NCBI GenBank assembly: GCA_033297075.1
Contig: MU858188.1
Location: 1-64,000 of the forward strand
Direction of reading: 5' to 3'
Source of the DNA: Rhypophila decipiens
Taxonomy: Eukaryota > Ascomycota > Sordariomycetes > Sordariales > Naviculisporaceae
DNA length: 64,000 nt
The position numbers and the translations under genes are program-made. Below, one piece after another: positions 1 through 8,534 of the stretch (position 1 is the stretch's first letter; the number at the start of each line of letters is the position of its first letter). The notes under the pieces are model-generated. The model searched no databases. It was not told the origin of the DNA and saw only the letters and a program-made list of their open reading frames with translations.

Positions 1-530
1 TATCTTGTTTACTCCTACAAGCTCTTAGTAGAGCAACCTGATCAGTGACAGTACTTGCAGTACTTACCGCGTACAACCTCCTTTCCAACTGTCAACCCCC
101 GTTAGGCGTCCTGCCTTGCATGTCATGGGATAGGCTGCAATGGCTACTACCATAACACCACTAAAAGGTGGAACGTTGACTTGCTTGTAAGCCAAGTCAC
201 GTATTGCAGCCTATAAGGGATGTCACGGTATACCAAGCCGTGACATTGCAGTCTGTACCTACCCAGGTGTCAGGTTGTAACATCTTAGTTAAAAGTCTAT
301 AAGCTTTATTAACTAAATATTATTACTTTTAAATATTAATATAAGAATAATAAGCCTAACGTTAATATAATAAAGAAAAAGACCTTATAAATAACTTAAA
401 CTAACGTTATATATATTTACTATAGTAATAGCCTATAAATCGCTTTAAATACTAGAATTAAATACTAAAATAGTAGAAATAACTAGGGGAAATAGTAGAG
501 ATAGCTAGGGTGTTTATAACCTTTAACCTC
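1..530. other. Gene-free left edge with an AT-rich, RIP-like patch
   Basis: No gene seen. Positions 1-290 have normal composition and contain a 12-bp inverted repeat (ATAGGCTGCAAT near 131 and its complement near 204). From about 290 to 520 the base composition changes abruptly to very AT-rich sequence full of TpA and TpT steps. This is the usual look of a repeat copy degraded by repeat-induced point mutation in filamentous ascomycetes. It directly abuts the stop codon of the MFS gene at 531. Confidence 0.6.
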
Positions 531-2445
531 CTACCCATGCTTTTTCTCTGGTCCGACACCTTGGGTTGTAATATTAAGGAAAGGCACGAGTAGTAAACTA
601 ATAAGGCTTACCGCTGTAGCAAACCAGAAGAGCGCAGCATAGGGCTCGAATGGGTCGTGCACATAGTATCCAGCGGTCGCTGGGTGCTCTGAAACGCTCG
701 CAAAGATGGCCGCGCATATGCCCAAGCCAATAACGGTGCTCAGCTTGATGGCTGTCTGGAAGATGGAGCTGGCAACGGACTGCTGCGACTTGGGAAGAGA
801 TGATACAACATACATCTTGCAGAACGACGACAGCTCGTCAGAGATAGGATCAGAGTATGGTGAAGAAAGGGGCTGGCCGCTCACATTGACAACATTGAAC
901 TCGAAGTCGGTCCCGAAAACCACTATGATGAAAGCCGGGAAGGTGAATGCCCAGTAAGAGGCGCCCGAACGCTGAACTGCGGCCAAAAGAAAGGCAATGG
1001 TGAAGCCAGCGGCGCCGATGCCCATTAATAGCTTGTTGGAAACCTTGTGCAGCAGCTTTCCAGCAAGTATCTAGAGGCGGGAATTATGCCGTTATTATGA
1101 TAGGTTCTGATCAGCCTCAATGTCAGGAGAGCCGCTTGACATACATTGACTACTACTCCTGCTACCGCTGAAGGTAGCAGACAGACTGCTGTTATCAAGG
1201 CAGAGTAACCAAACAGGTCTTGAAGGTACAATGCACTGAAAAAGAACAGGGCCGGAAATGATACGAAACCGAGTAGTAGAATGCCTATCAACTGGAACAG
1301 TACATATGTGAGCAGATTCATTCACGGTTTTGGCGAGAAATACTTTGGTAAACATACCAAGCTGAATTCGCGATCAAGCCAAACCTTCATTGGCATCAAC
1401 GGATACTGGAAGCGCGTCTCCCACCAAACAAAGGTAGCGATCATAAGCGGCCCCGTTACGAGGAAGGCGATGATATATGGCGTCTTCCAGCCTTCTGGTG
1501 CGTCGGGCCCGATGCTGAATTGGGGCTTGTGGTCAGCACAGAATCTCGGTGTCTCTCTCTTTCTCTTACCTGATGCCGGCCGTAAACATGCCGATGCCAC
1601 CAACGGTCAAGAGGACACCCATATAGTCGAATTGCTTCAGTGACGTCTTGTTAAGGGGAAGCTTTTCGCTGTCGTCGTTGGGGACGACGAAACAGGCAAT
1701 GAGGGCGACGACAAGGTAGATGATGGCCAGGAGCCAGAACGAGGCCGACCAACTGAAGAGGTGGGTGGCGATGCCAGAGAAGACGGCGCTAAAGGCGAAG
1801 CCGAGATGGTTTCCTGAGCTGAAGCAGGCAAACGCGTAGTTCTTCCGCTTTGAGGGCCGGTCGTAGATGGAACCCAAGATGCCTTGAGCCGAAGGGATGA
1901 TCGATGCCGACGTCAGACCCATGACGCCATTGAGGGCATTGATGGTGATGGCGTCGCGCGCGAAGCCCGTGGCGAGCGCAAAGACGGAAAACACAAAGAG
2001 ACTGCCGAGCATTATACTCCGGCGACCAAACATGTCTGCGACTTTGCCGAAGAACAACAAGAAGGAGCCTGATGTCAATCTAATAATTGCATGTCAGAAT
2101 CTCTCACTCCTTCTCAAGTCGGGTTACTCACGAAGAAGAGGCTATTACCCATGTTAGCTGGGCAGTGGTCATGTTGAGTTCGCTCTTCATGGCAGGCGAT
2201 ATGATGAGAATGCTTCCCTGCAGAAAGCTTGGCAGGGCAATGCTCATTGTCGCTGTCAATACAAAAAGGATTTCATGAGCTAGTGAACGAAAGGCTGCTG
2301 GCCGAGCATTGGGGTCCGAGGCGGCGAATTCAGTCGCTGGTAAGTGGTCCATTGTCTCCCGTTGGACAGGTTGGTCGGATGGCGCCGTTCTCTCTGACGA
2401 GGCCGTAAGTGCCATCACCTCGACCGGTTGGGTCGGATTATCCAT
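531..2445 (-). CDS. MFS exporter, DHA2 (14-TM drug:H+ antiporter) type
   Basis: Predicted 555-residue multidrug-type efflux permease of the plasma membrane. Five exons join in frame: 2445-2132, 2079-1570, 1514-1358, 1291-1145 and 1070-531. All have GT..AG borders and introns of 43-74 nt. The N-terminal ~55 residues are hydrophilic. Then come repeated hydrophobic helices, and a motif-A-like loop (GKVADMFGRR) between helices 2 and 3 that is diagnostic of MFS proton antiporters. The length and about 14 helices fit the DHA2 family, as do the antiporter-like loops. It is the first gene of the accessory region and lies near the aminotransferase and methyltransferase, so export of a cluster product is a reasonable inference. 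Substrate unknown. A duplicated CCAAT-bearing module lies just upstream. Confidence 0.85.
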
Positions 2446-2571
2446 CTTGATTAGCTACAATCAAGAGCAAGTTAAAAACGTCAAATCGATTTGAAAGGGA
2501 GAATCCGTGATTGTACTATTTGGAGCGAGTGTAGGGGTGAGAGGGAGGGGAACAGCCAACGGCCGGCGTTA

Positions 2572-2702
2572 CGGGGAAGGCTTAGTCTCGGTTCTTGAGT
2601 AGATCCCGTGTAATTGTGTTTGTAGCCTGTGATTGGCTATGGGGGAAGGCTTAGAGACCAGATCCGGTGTGTCTTTGTCTGTGACCTGTGATTGGCTGTG
2701 GA
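2572..2702 (-). promoter_or_regulatory. Duplicated CCAAT-box module upstream of the MFS gene
   Basis: Two tandem diverged copies of a roughly 60-bp unit. Each contains GGGGAAGGCTTAG, then CCTGTGATTGGCT (GCCAATCACAGG on the gene's strand) at about 2627-2639 and 2686-2698. They lie about 185-250 bp upstream of the MFS start codon at 2445. CCAAT boxes bind the HAP/CBC complex in ascomycetes. The duplication is seen; the regulatory role is inferred. Confidence 0.45.
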
Positions 2703-3572
2703 GGTGTGTGGGGCTCTTGCGACAGCTCCTAGTTCTAAGAACCAACGGAGATACAGCACGACCCCAAACCGAGCAACCTCCTTATACAGCAGTTACACCA
2801 AGTACAGCAACCTGAATCGCCAGATTGTATTTGGGATTACAGTGGTAACACAAAAGCACCTTCCTCAGTCGTAGCAACCGGGGAGGGTTGTCCGGATTCC
2901 GATTCGTTGCTCCGTCCGGGGATTCCCTGATAAATGCAGAAGTCCGAGCTATAGCGGTGTAGTAAAAATATGAGATGTCAGCTTATGGTCTGATTTCGGG
3001 GTGCTTTGCCCTTGGCAGACTGACCGGATGTGCCGGGTATCCCAAAGTCGAATCCGTCGACCACTCGGGGTGGGCCGCAGAGGGGGGACTTTTGCTATCC
3101 TGTTTCCAACGTTAGAGACAAACTTCAGATATCATCGTCAAAGCCTCCGAAAATGCGGCGTCTCGTAATGCTCTGTTAATTCTGTTAGGTGTGATGCACC
3201 ATAGATCGGGACATGCTACTAATACGGCGATATTTTTCATTAACTGCGGCGTGGCCTAATCAATAGTAAACCGTTGAGCATGATGCAAGGCTCATCTTGG
3301 CGAGCAAGCAGTCAGCAAATACTTGAAACTATAGGTAATTCATTTCAACCTAGTAGTTACAACACACAGCAGCTACCCGAGAGTGTTGCCGGGGGTTAAG
3401 TATCATATATATGTACGTCATAGGGTTGCATACCTTATGCAACAGGGCTAAGTGCAATACACATTCCATATACCTCTTCGGACTCTTATGCAAGAGACTA
3501 CGGCAAGACTCATTGTGGCGTGAAAGCAGTCAGCACCTTTTTGAAACTACACGTACCGCCTTCTCTGACCTG

Positions 3573-3763
3573 ATACGATTGTATGATCCGTGCACGCCAA
3601 GTACTGTTGCTAAGGTGGGCTCAGCTTATATACAGACGCACTAACAGTAGCAACCTGATGATCACTGGACCTTTTTTGCTCTATCGATAAGACGAATCCT
3701 GTTAGTATAGACGTACTAAAACTATGGTCCCCTTAACATCGTGCACGGATCATACAATCGTAT
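3573..3763. repeat. Perfect 24-bp inverted repeat, 143-bp spacer
   Basis: Arm 1 (3573-3596) is the exact reverse complement of arm 2 (3740-3763). Each arm is built around ATCCGTGCAC and TACAATCGTAT blocks. No open frame lies between them. This could be a short MITE relic or a strong cruciform/hairpin in the region downstream of the aminotransferase. Confidence 0.6.
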
Positions 3764-3862
3764 TCAATAAGAGAAACCCGGTAATTCAATCTAATAACCA
3801 TGATCCCTTGCTTGGTTCACCCAATACCCGCCATTATTTCCGCCTTCCTCACGGTCCGCTGA

Positions 3863-5120
3863 TCATCGTTTGAAGGTGACGTGGGCATCTTCTGCCAGCA
3901 CTTCACAACGCCACCCAAACTTGTCCTCAAGTTTTCCAACCTGGACACCCCCTAGCTGTGCAACCAGCTGCCGGTAGAGTGGTCCGCCATGCACTTGCTC
4001 ATCCTGTATGTATTGGATGGTCTCGGACCCATCAGAGCCAACGTGCAGACGCCCAGTCGTATCGTCATTGGGCGTCTTCGAAGTCAGCAAGGAACTAACC
4101 CGTCGCGTTATTGATCTGACGGGCACCAAGCCGGTGCCAGTGCCCGCACTCATCACCTCGTCGAAGTAAGGAAGCTCCTCATAGCAGACGCGCCGCTTCT
4201 CCACAACCCAACCCAATGCTCTCGCGATCTGCTGGACGCTGTCACTTGTGAGACTTGGCAGGACCGTGGGCGAGTCGGGCACCACGAGCGTGATGTCGCT
4301 GTCAGCAGATGTCCCGGTCTTCCTCACCGCAAGAAACCCGCTCGCGCTGAATTCCTCGATCTCCTCGCGATTCACACAATCCAGATGCAGGGTGAGATCG
4401 AAGCCGGCCGTCTTTGCCTGCATTATCCAGGGAATGGACCCGGCGTAATTGCCCCCGGTTTTGGCGTGGCCGGTGCCGCGGGGTGCTGCTCGGTCAAAGT
4501 CGTCCAGGATCAGTGCCTTGACCGGCGGCATTCCGTCTAGAGCCCCGAAAGGTAGCGGCGCCACGTAGATGCAGAATATCCACCCATGGGTTAGATGCGG
4601 CACGAGGGAGGGTCCCGATGCGAACAAGAGCGGCCGGAGGTACATGCCCCAGCCCGTCTTGTGGGGTGGCACAAAACAGGCGTTGAGGGCCACGGCGGCG
4701 CGGCACGCCTGCTGGAACATGTCGGCCGGGATCGGTGGCATGTCGACCACTTCTGCAGAGTGACGGAACCTTTTTCCGTGGCAATCAGGTCGAAATAGCG
4801 CTATGCTGTCACTACCAGCATCTCCCGGCGGCATCCGAAACGCTTTGAGGCCTTCGAATATTTGCTGGCCATAGTTTAGAGCCGATGCCAGGCCATGGAC
4901 ACTCAGAAGTGGGTTAGAAACAAATGTAAGCGGTGTCCAGCCGCCTGTTGCCTCATCGTAGCGGGATTCAATGTGCCCGTTCGCTATGTGGAACATGGAC
5001 GTCAGTCATCCTCACTGATCTAATGATCGGCCCGGCACTTCACATACCTTGGTCAAACTTGAGTGTTTTTCCACTCGACCAATCAAGCTTGCTGGTCGGT
5101 GGGGGCGGAAAGGTCGACAT
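3863..5120 (-). CDS. Branched-chain-type amino acid aminotransferase (PLP fold IV)
   Basis: Predicted to move an amino group between glutamate and a branched, aromatic or unusual alpha-keto acid. Two exons: 5120-5048 encodes the short start beginning MSTFPPPPTSKLDW, and 4983-3863 encodes the rest. They are separated by a 64-nt GT..AG intron with a CTGAC branch point. The product is 397 residues. Seen: NYGQQIFEGLKAF near the N-terminus, the PLP lysine in GHAKTGGNYAGS (about K199), and the phosphate/carboxylate loop SAGTGTGLVPV. The N-terminus and overall organisation resemble the BCAT paralogues found in fungal secondary-metabolite clusters rather than the mitochondrial or cytosolic housekeeping enzyme. 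It is transcribed divergently from the methyltransferase across about 930 bp, which suggests co-regulation and a shared pathway. Confidence 0.9.
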
Positions 5121-6046
5121 GTTTGTTAGACCTTTGCTCGTGTAGTCTATCAGTTCGCTGTCCATGTATTCGTCTTGGTGTGCTGTGAAAGGCCCGGGGT
5201 CTTTATGCAGAATCTTCGGTGACTGCTCGCCTGTTCAACAAGTTCCCTGCATGGGCCAACCATTCTGTCTTCTCTGACTATGCCTGCAAGCTGGAGGCGG
5301 TATAAGTGCGAGATTGAAAAACTGAGTGCAAAGTCGATGACCGGTGAGAGGCTGTGAGCGCGAGGTTGATGATCGGCGGGTGAAGGTAGCACTGAAGACC
5401 TCCATCACCAATAGCTGCCCACTTCATCGCCTTTGGCTCCGCTTCGGCATACCTTCCTTCCATGCTGAGTATGTCACCTCGACTACGCCCCGAGGGTGGT
5501 ACGATGCGTCCATACATGTTGGGGCCGTCACATCTTGACCACCTGTGTGCTAATATAAGCGACTTCTTTGGAGATTTGAGTGTTTGATTACGTCCTTGAA
5601 GTCTTGAGAGTGGCGAGAACCGTCAAAGGAATGAGCGACAAGCCCTTGACATGGTGATCGGGTGCGAAAGAATCAAGTCGCTGGCTCGGATCAATGATCC
5701 TGCAGCCGGTTCAGGGGTCTGGGGTCTGGGGCGCTTCGTGGTCGGAGCAAGAAGAGCCAAGCATGCCCTGAGGTGCCCTACTTTGAAAGGGCTGACAGCT
5801 TGTCGCAGAGCCTATTATAGGTTCGCTCGTGTAAGACAAGGTGAATAGGGAGTGACAAAAGGCCAAAGGAGACGGAGCCGGGCGAGCGGCCACAACAAGG
5901 CATATGACCAGGTGGTTAGAGTGGCCCGGTTTGCCCACTTATTTACTACGAAACATATAAACTCCAGGATACACACTTGGTGATTTCCCTCCTGCCTTAG
6001 CCAACAGCACCTCAAGCAGCATTCACATTGTGTACAAGTCACAAAC
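5121..6046. promoter_or_regulatory. Bidirectional promoter region of aminotransferase and methyltransferase
   Basis: A 926-bp divergent intergenic region with no convincing gene. A TATA box (TATAAA, 5956-5961) sits about 90 bp upstream of the methyltransferase start codon at 6047. A CATAAAG on the minus strand near 5200 could serve the aminotransferase. Shared control of the two genes is inferred from the layout. Confidence 0.5.
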
Positions 6047-7152
6047 ATGGGTTCCCAGTTTACAGACTCCAAGCATGCCGTGGCACATATTTTCAACTCG
6101 GTAAGTTGCCCCCCCTCGTACCTCTGGCAGCAATATATTGACCTATGCACAAGGCCATCGCAGCACCTGCCATTGCAGCAGCATGGGAAATTGGATTCCT
6201 CGATGAACTGCTGAAACAGCAGGAAGTCAGCATCACCGACTATGCGGAGCAACATGATCTGGACCTTGCGTCTCTCAAGGGCCTGGCGTCGGCTCTGGCA
6301 ACTGTGCATATAGTCAAGCGAGACGCCAACACCGTCACTGCTGGGACTCACTTGCACGAGGCTTATCGAAACAAATCACTGTTTCACTGGCTCACTCTCG
6401 GGTCGGGGACGCTCTTCGCCCGCATGCAGCACGTCCTGCGGAATGAGAACCGGACTGGGTCCTTCTACAGCCGCGACTCTGCTGCCATCGCCTATGCCTG
6501 CCGCGAGGCCAACGCCGAGTTTTTCGACCCCATGTTCTGGAAGGCCATGGGGGAGATCGACTACCAAGTTCACTCGGTTGTCGATCTTGGGTGCGGGAGC
6601 GGCGAGAAGCTCATGCAGATTCTTGAACGCTATCCCGGCACCAAAGCCATCGGCATCGATATCGCCCAACCTGCAGTCGAGTTCGCTACTGCCGAGTCGG
6701 TGAGGCGTGGCCTCAGTGACAGGCTGACCTTTACGCAAGGCGACGCCTGCGCCCTCGAGTATCGGGACGAGTTCAGCGAGGTTGACCTCCTGACGTCGTT
6801 TCTGATGGGGCACGACTTTTGGCCTCGGGAGGACTGTGTTGGGTCACTGAAGAGTCTGCGCGCTGCCTTCCCCAACGTCCGCCGCTTTTTGCTCTGTGAC
6901 ACTGCCAGGGTTCTTCTCGACAGCCCGGACAAGGGCGATACTTCCCGTAGCAGATACGCTGTCACTGAGGATGACGTTCCCCTTTTCACCTTGGGGTTTG
7001 AGTTCGGTCATGCTTTGATGGACACATTTATTCCCACCATCGAAGACTGGGAGGGCGTCTTGGAGGAAGGCGGATGGCGTTGCAAAAAGAGCTACACTTT
7101 CCCGCCGTCCCTTTCTTTTTGCATGGATCTCGAGCCGATCAATCAAGACTAG
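6047..7152 (+). CDS. SAM-dependent C-methyltransferase, MppJ-like (alpha-keto acid beta-carbon methylation)
   Basis: Predicted 350-residue class I SAM methyltransferase. Exon 1 is 6047-6100 (MGSQFTDSKHAVAHIFNS); a 53-nt intron follows, then exon 2 6154-7152. The ATG at 6145 lies inside the intron and is not the start. Seen: an N-terminal helical/winged region (residues 1-150), SAM motif I VVDLGCGSGE (about 160-169), the acidic strand end GIDIAQ (about 195-200) and GDACALE (about 224-230). C-terminal GHDFWPRE (H238) and FEFGH (H304) follow. From memory, the stretches around NENRTG, YACRE, FPNVRRFLL and TLGFEFGH closely resemble bacterial MppJ, a non-haem-iron enzyme that methylates phenylpyruvate before transamination, and the two histidines match its iron ligands. 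Divergent from the aminotransferase, which would be the next step. Other possibility: an O-methyltransferase of the same fold. Confidence 0.8.
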
Positions 7153-7994
7153 AGCCACGTATTCTTGGTTAGGTAGAAACTCGAAAACAGCACATTTCCA
7201 TCTTGGATTAAAACACAACCCAGTAGATCCCGTATATGCCAATGCTATCAACAGGTTGCCCAAGGACTCACCTGTCTTGCCCCGTATATACCTCGCAATC
7301 ATCAGCGAATTTCTTGCACGTGGCTATTAGCCGTCAAAAGAATCTCCTTCTGGTCTTACTGACACGATGGATAATAGCTGAGCCGAGACTTGACCACTCG
7401 GGGCCACAAAAGTGGCCAAAGACCGAGCTCATCTGGCAAAATCAATGATACACTGGATCGAGCCGTCCGAAGGTATTGATGTACACCGACCAGATTTGGT
7501 ACTCAAGAGACAATGACGTCGCAGCCTCTGGTTGATGAGGAGCAAGGATCCTGATGCTTAAGGATTATTGGTACCCGCGGACCATGTTTCGAGCTCCCCG
7601 AGCTGACAATCCGACCCTTTGTCACAGCCACCATCCCCTTTAGGAGTAGAGACCGATGCCGAACCGCAGCGGCCCATTAAGGGGATGCCTCCCCGGCTGA
7701 TCCCTTTGCGGCGCGTCCCGCCGCGGCGGCGGGGGGCTTGATGTAAGTGTATGGCACCTCTAAAGGGCTTTATGCACATCATCACACACATGTGAGGAGA
7801 CTTCGATGGTAAAAGACTCCCGGAACCTCTTGTGCTGAGGTGTCAGCTTATGAGGATTTAAGTGGTCACCCCATAGGCCCCGTGATGATATTTCTCCATC
7901 CTTTGCATCATGCAAACCACCTTGACCACTTTCAATACCATCCTTGGCTATTCTCACATAGCTGTCCTTCGTCTAAAACCCAATAACAACAAGC
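7153..7994. other. Intergenic region, no gene seen
   Basis: No convincing coding frame. It contains the 12-mer GACCACTCGGGG (7392-7403), shared with 3059-3070. This overlaps a perfect interrupted palindrome GGCCAC-AAAA-GTGGCC at 7402-7417. There is also a GC-rich patch (GCGGCGGCGGGG type) near 7710-7735. It serves as terminator of the methyltransferase and promoter of the DUF1330-like gene. Confidence 0.5.
7402..7417. promoter_or_regulatory. Interrupted palindrome GGCCAC-N4-GTGGCC
   Basis: Perfect 6-bp arms around AAAA, preceded immediately by GACCACTCGGGG. A 12-mer identical to that prefix occurs at 3059-3070 on the other side of the aminotransferase/methyltransferase pair. Candidate binding site for a dimeric regulator; no protein is known for it. 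Confidence 0.3.
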
Positions 7995-8438
7995 ATGGCA
8001 CAACCTCCGCTCAAGTCCAAAGACTACCCTTCACTGGTCGACCAGTTCCCAGAGAACGTGCCAGTAACAGTCGTGCACATGATCCGCTTCAAAGCAACGG
8101 CCGTCTATCCGCCGTCCTCGCCGTTCGTTTCCCTCGAGCCCATCTCAGGACGTGATGCCTTCTTTCAGCGTTATATCCCCGCCGGCGAGGCCGCTGCGAA
8201 AAAGGTCGGCATAAAGCCCGCCGAGCCGCGTTTCTTCTCCACCACGGTCACCAACCTCCTCCCGCACAATGATATCGCATGGGACCTCGTGGCCGCAAGA
8301 CAGTACGCAAGTTTTGCGGACTACGCCAGATACCAATTCAGCAACGAGTACACTAGCGAGGCAGTACCGCATAGAGAAGCGGCCTTGGAGGAATGGTCAC
8401 TGGTTGCTTGTGTTGAGGAAGAGTATAAGAAAGCCTAG
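7995..8438 (+). CDS. DUF1330-like dimeric alpha/beta-barrel small protein
   Basis: Intron-less 147-residue protein. It begins after a Pro/Lys-rich dozen residues with VTVVHMIRFKA (a strand typical of DUF1330/ABM-like ferredoxin-fold proteins). It continues with SGRDAFFQRYI, a central variable segment, and ends with the second strand-helix unit DLVAARQYASFADYARYQFS, then HREAALEEWSLVAC. This order (NLL/MIRF strand, SGR-x-A helix, 'pasted-in' SFADY helix, HR-x-AL) is the family signature. Such proteins are small dimers, some acting as cyclases, isomerases or oxygenases in secondary metabolism; the activity here is unknown. It sits in line after the methyltransferase and converges on the hydrolase 97 bp downstream. 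Confidence 0.65.
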   Translation: MAQPPLKSKDYPSLVDQFPENVPVTVVHMIRFKATAVYPPSSPFVSLEPISGRDAFFQRYIPAGEAAAKKVGIKPAEPRFFSTTVTNLLPHNDIAWDLVAARQYASFADYARYQFSNEYTSEAVPHREAALEEWSLVACVEEEYKKA

Positions 8439-8534
8439 ATGGAATAGGTTTTCCCCATTGCCGTAGCAATGATGCTTGGCTAAAGTAAGCACGAGGCTTA
8501 GCGGTACTTATATACTTATTTACTGATAGTTTTA

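Larger units (their letters stand above)
2446..3862. other. Intergenic region between MFS exporter and aminotransferase
   Basis: No convincing gene. It holds the promoter of the MFS gene (two GCCAATCACAGG-type boxes), a 12-mer GACCACTCGGGG at 3059-3070 that recurs at 7392, and two diverged copies of an about 45-bp sequence (near 3290 and 3509, sharing AAGCAGTCAGCA and TTGAAACTA). It also contains a 24-bp perfect inverted repeat with arms at 3573-3596 and 3740-3763. Longest open frames have no recognisable protein character. Confidence 0.55.

Noticed and set aside
4986..4996. ATG at 4996 as aminotransferase start
   Set aside because: It lies within the intron; the upstream exon at 5120-5048 supplies the MSTFPPPPTSKLDW start seen in related fungal enzymes and splices in phase.
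6145..6153. ATG at 6145 as methyltransferase start
   Set aside because: It lies inside the 53-nt intron; using the upstream ATG at 6047 adds HAVAHIFNS, which matches the family N-terminus and has a TATA box at a suitable distance.
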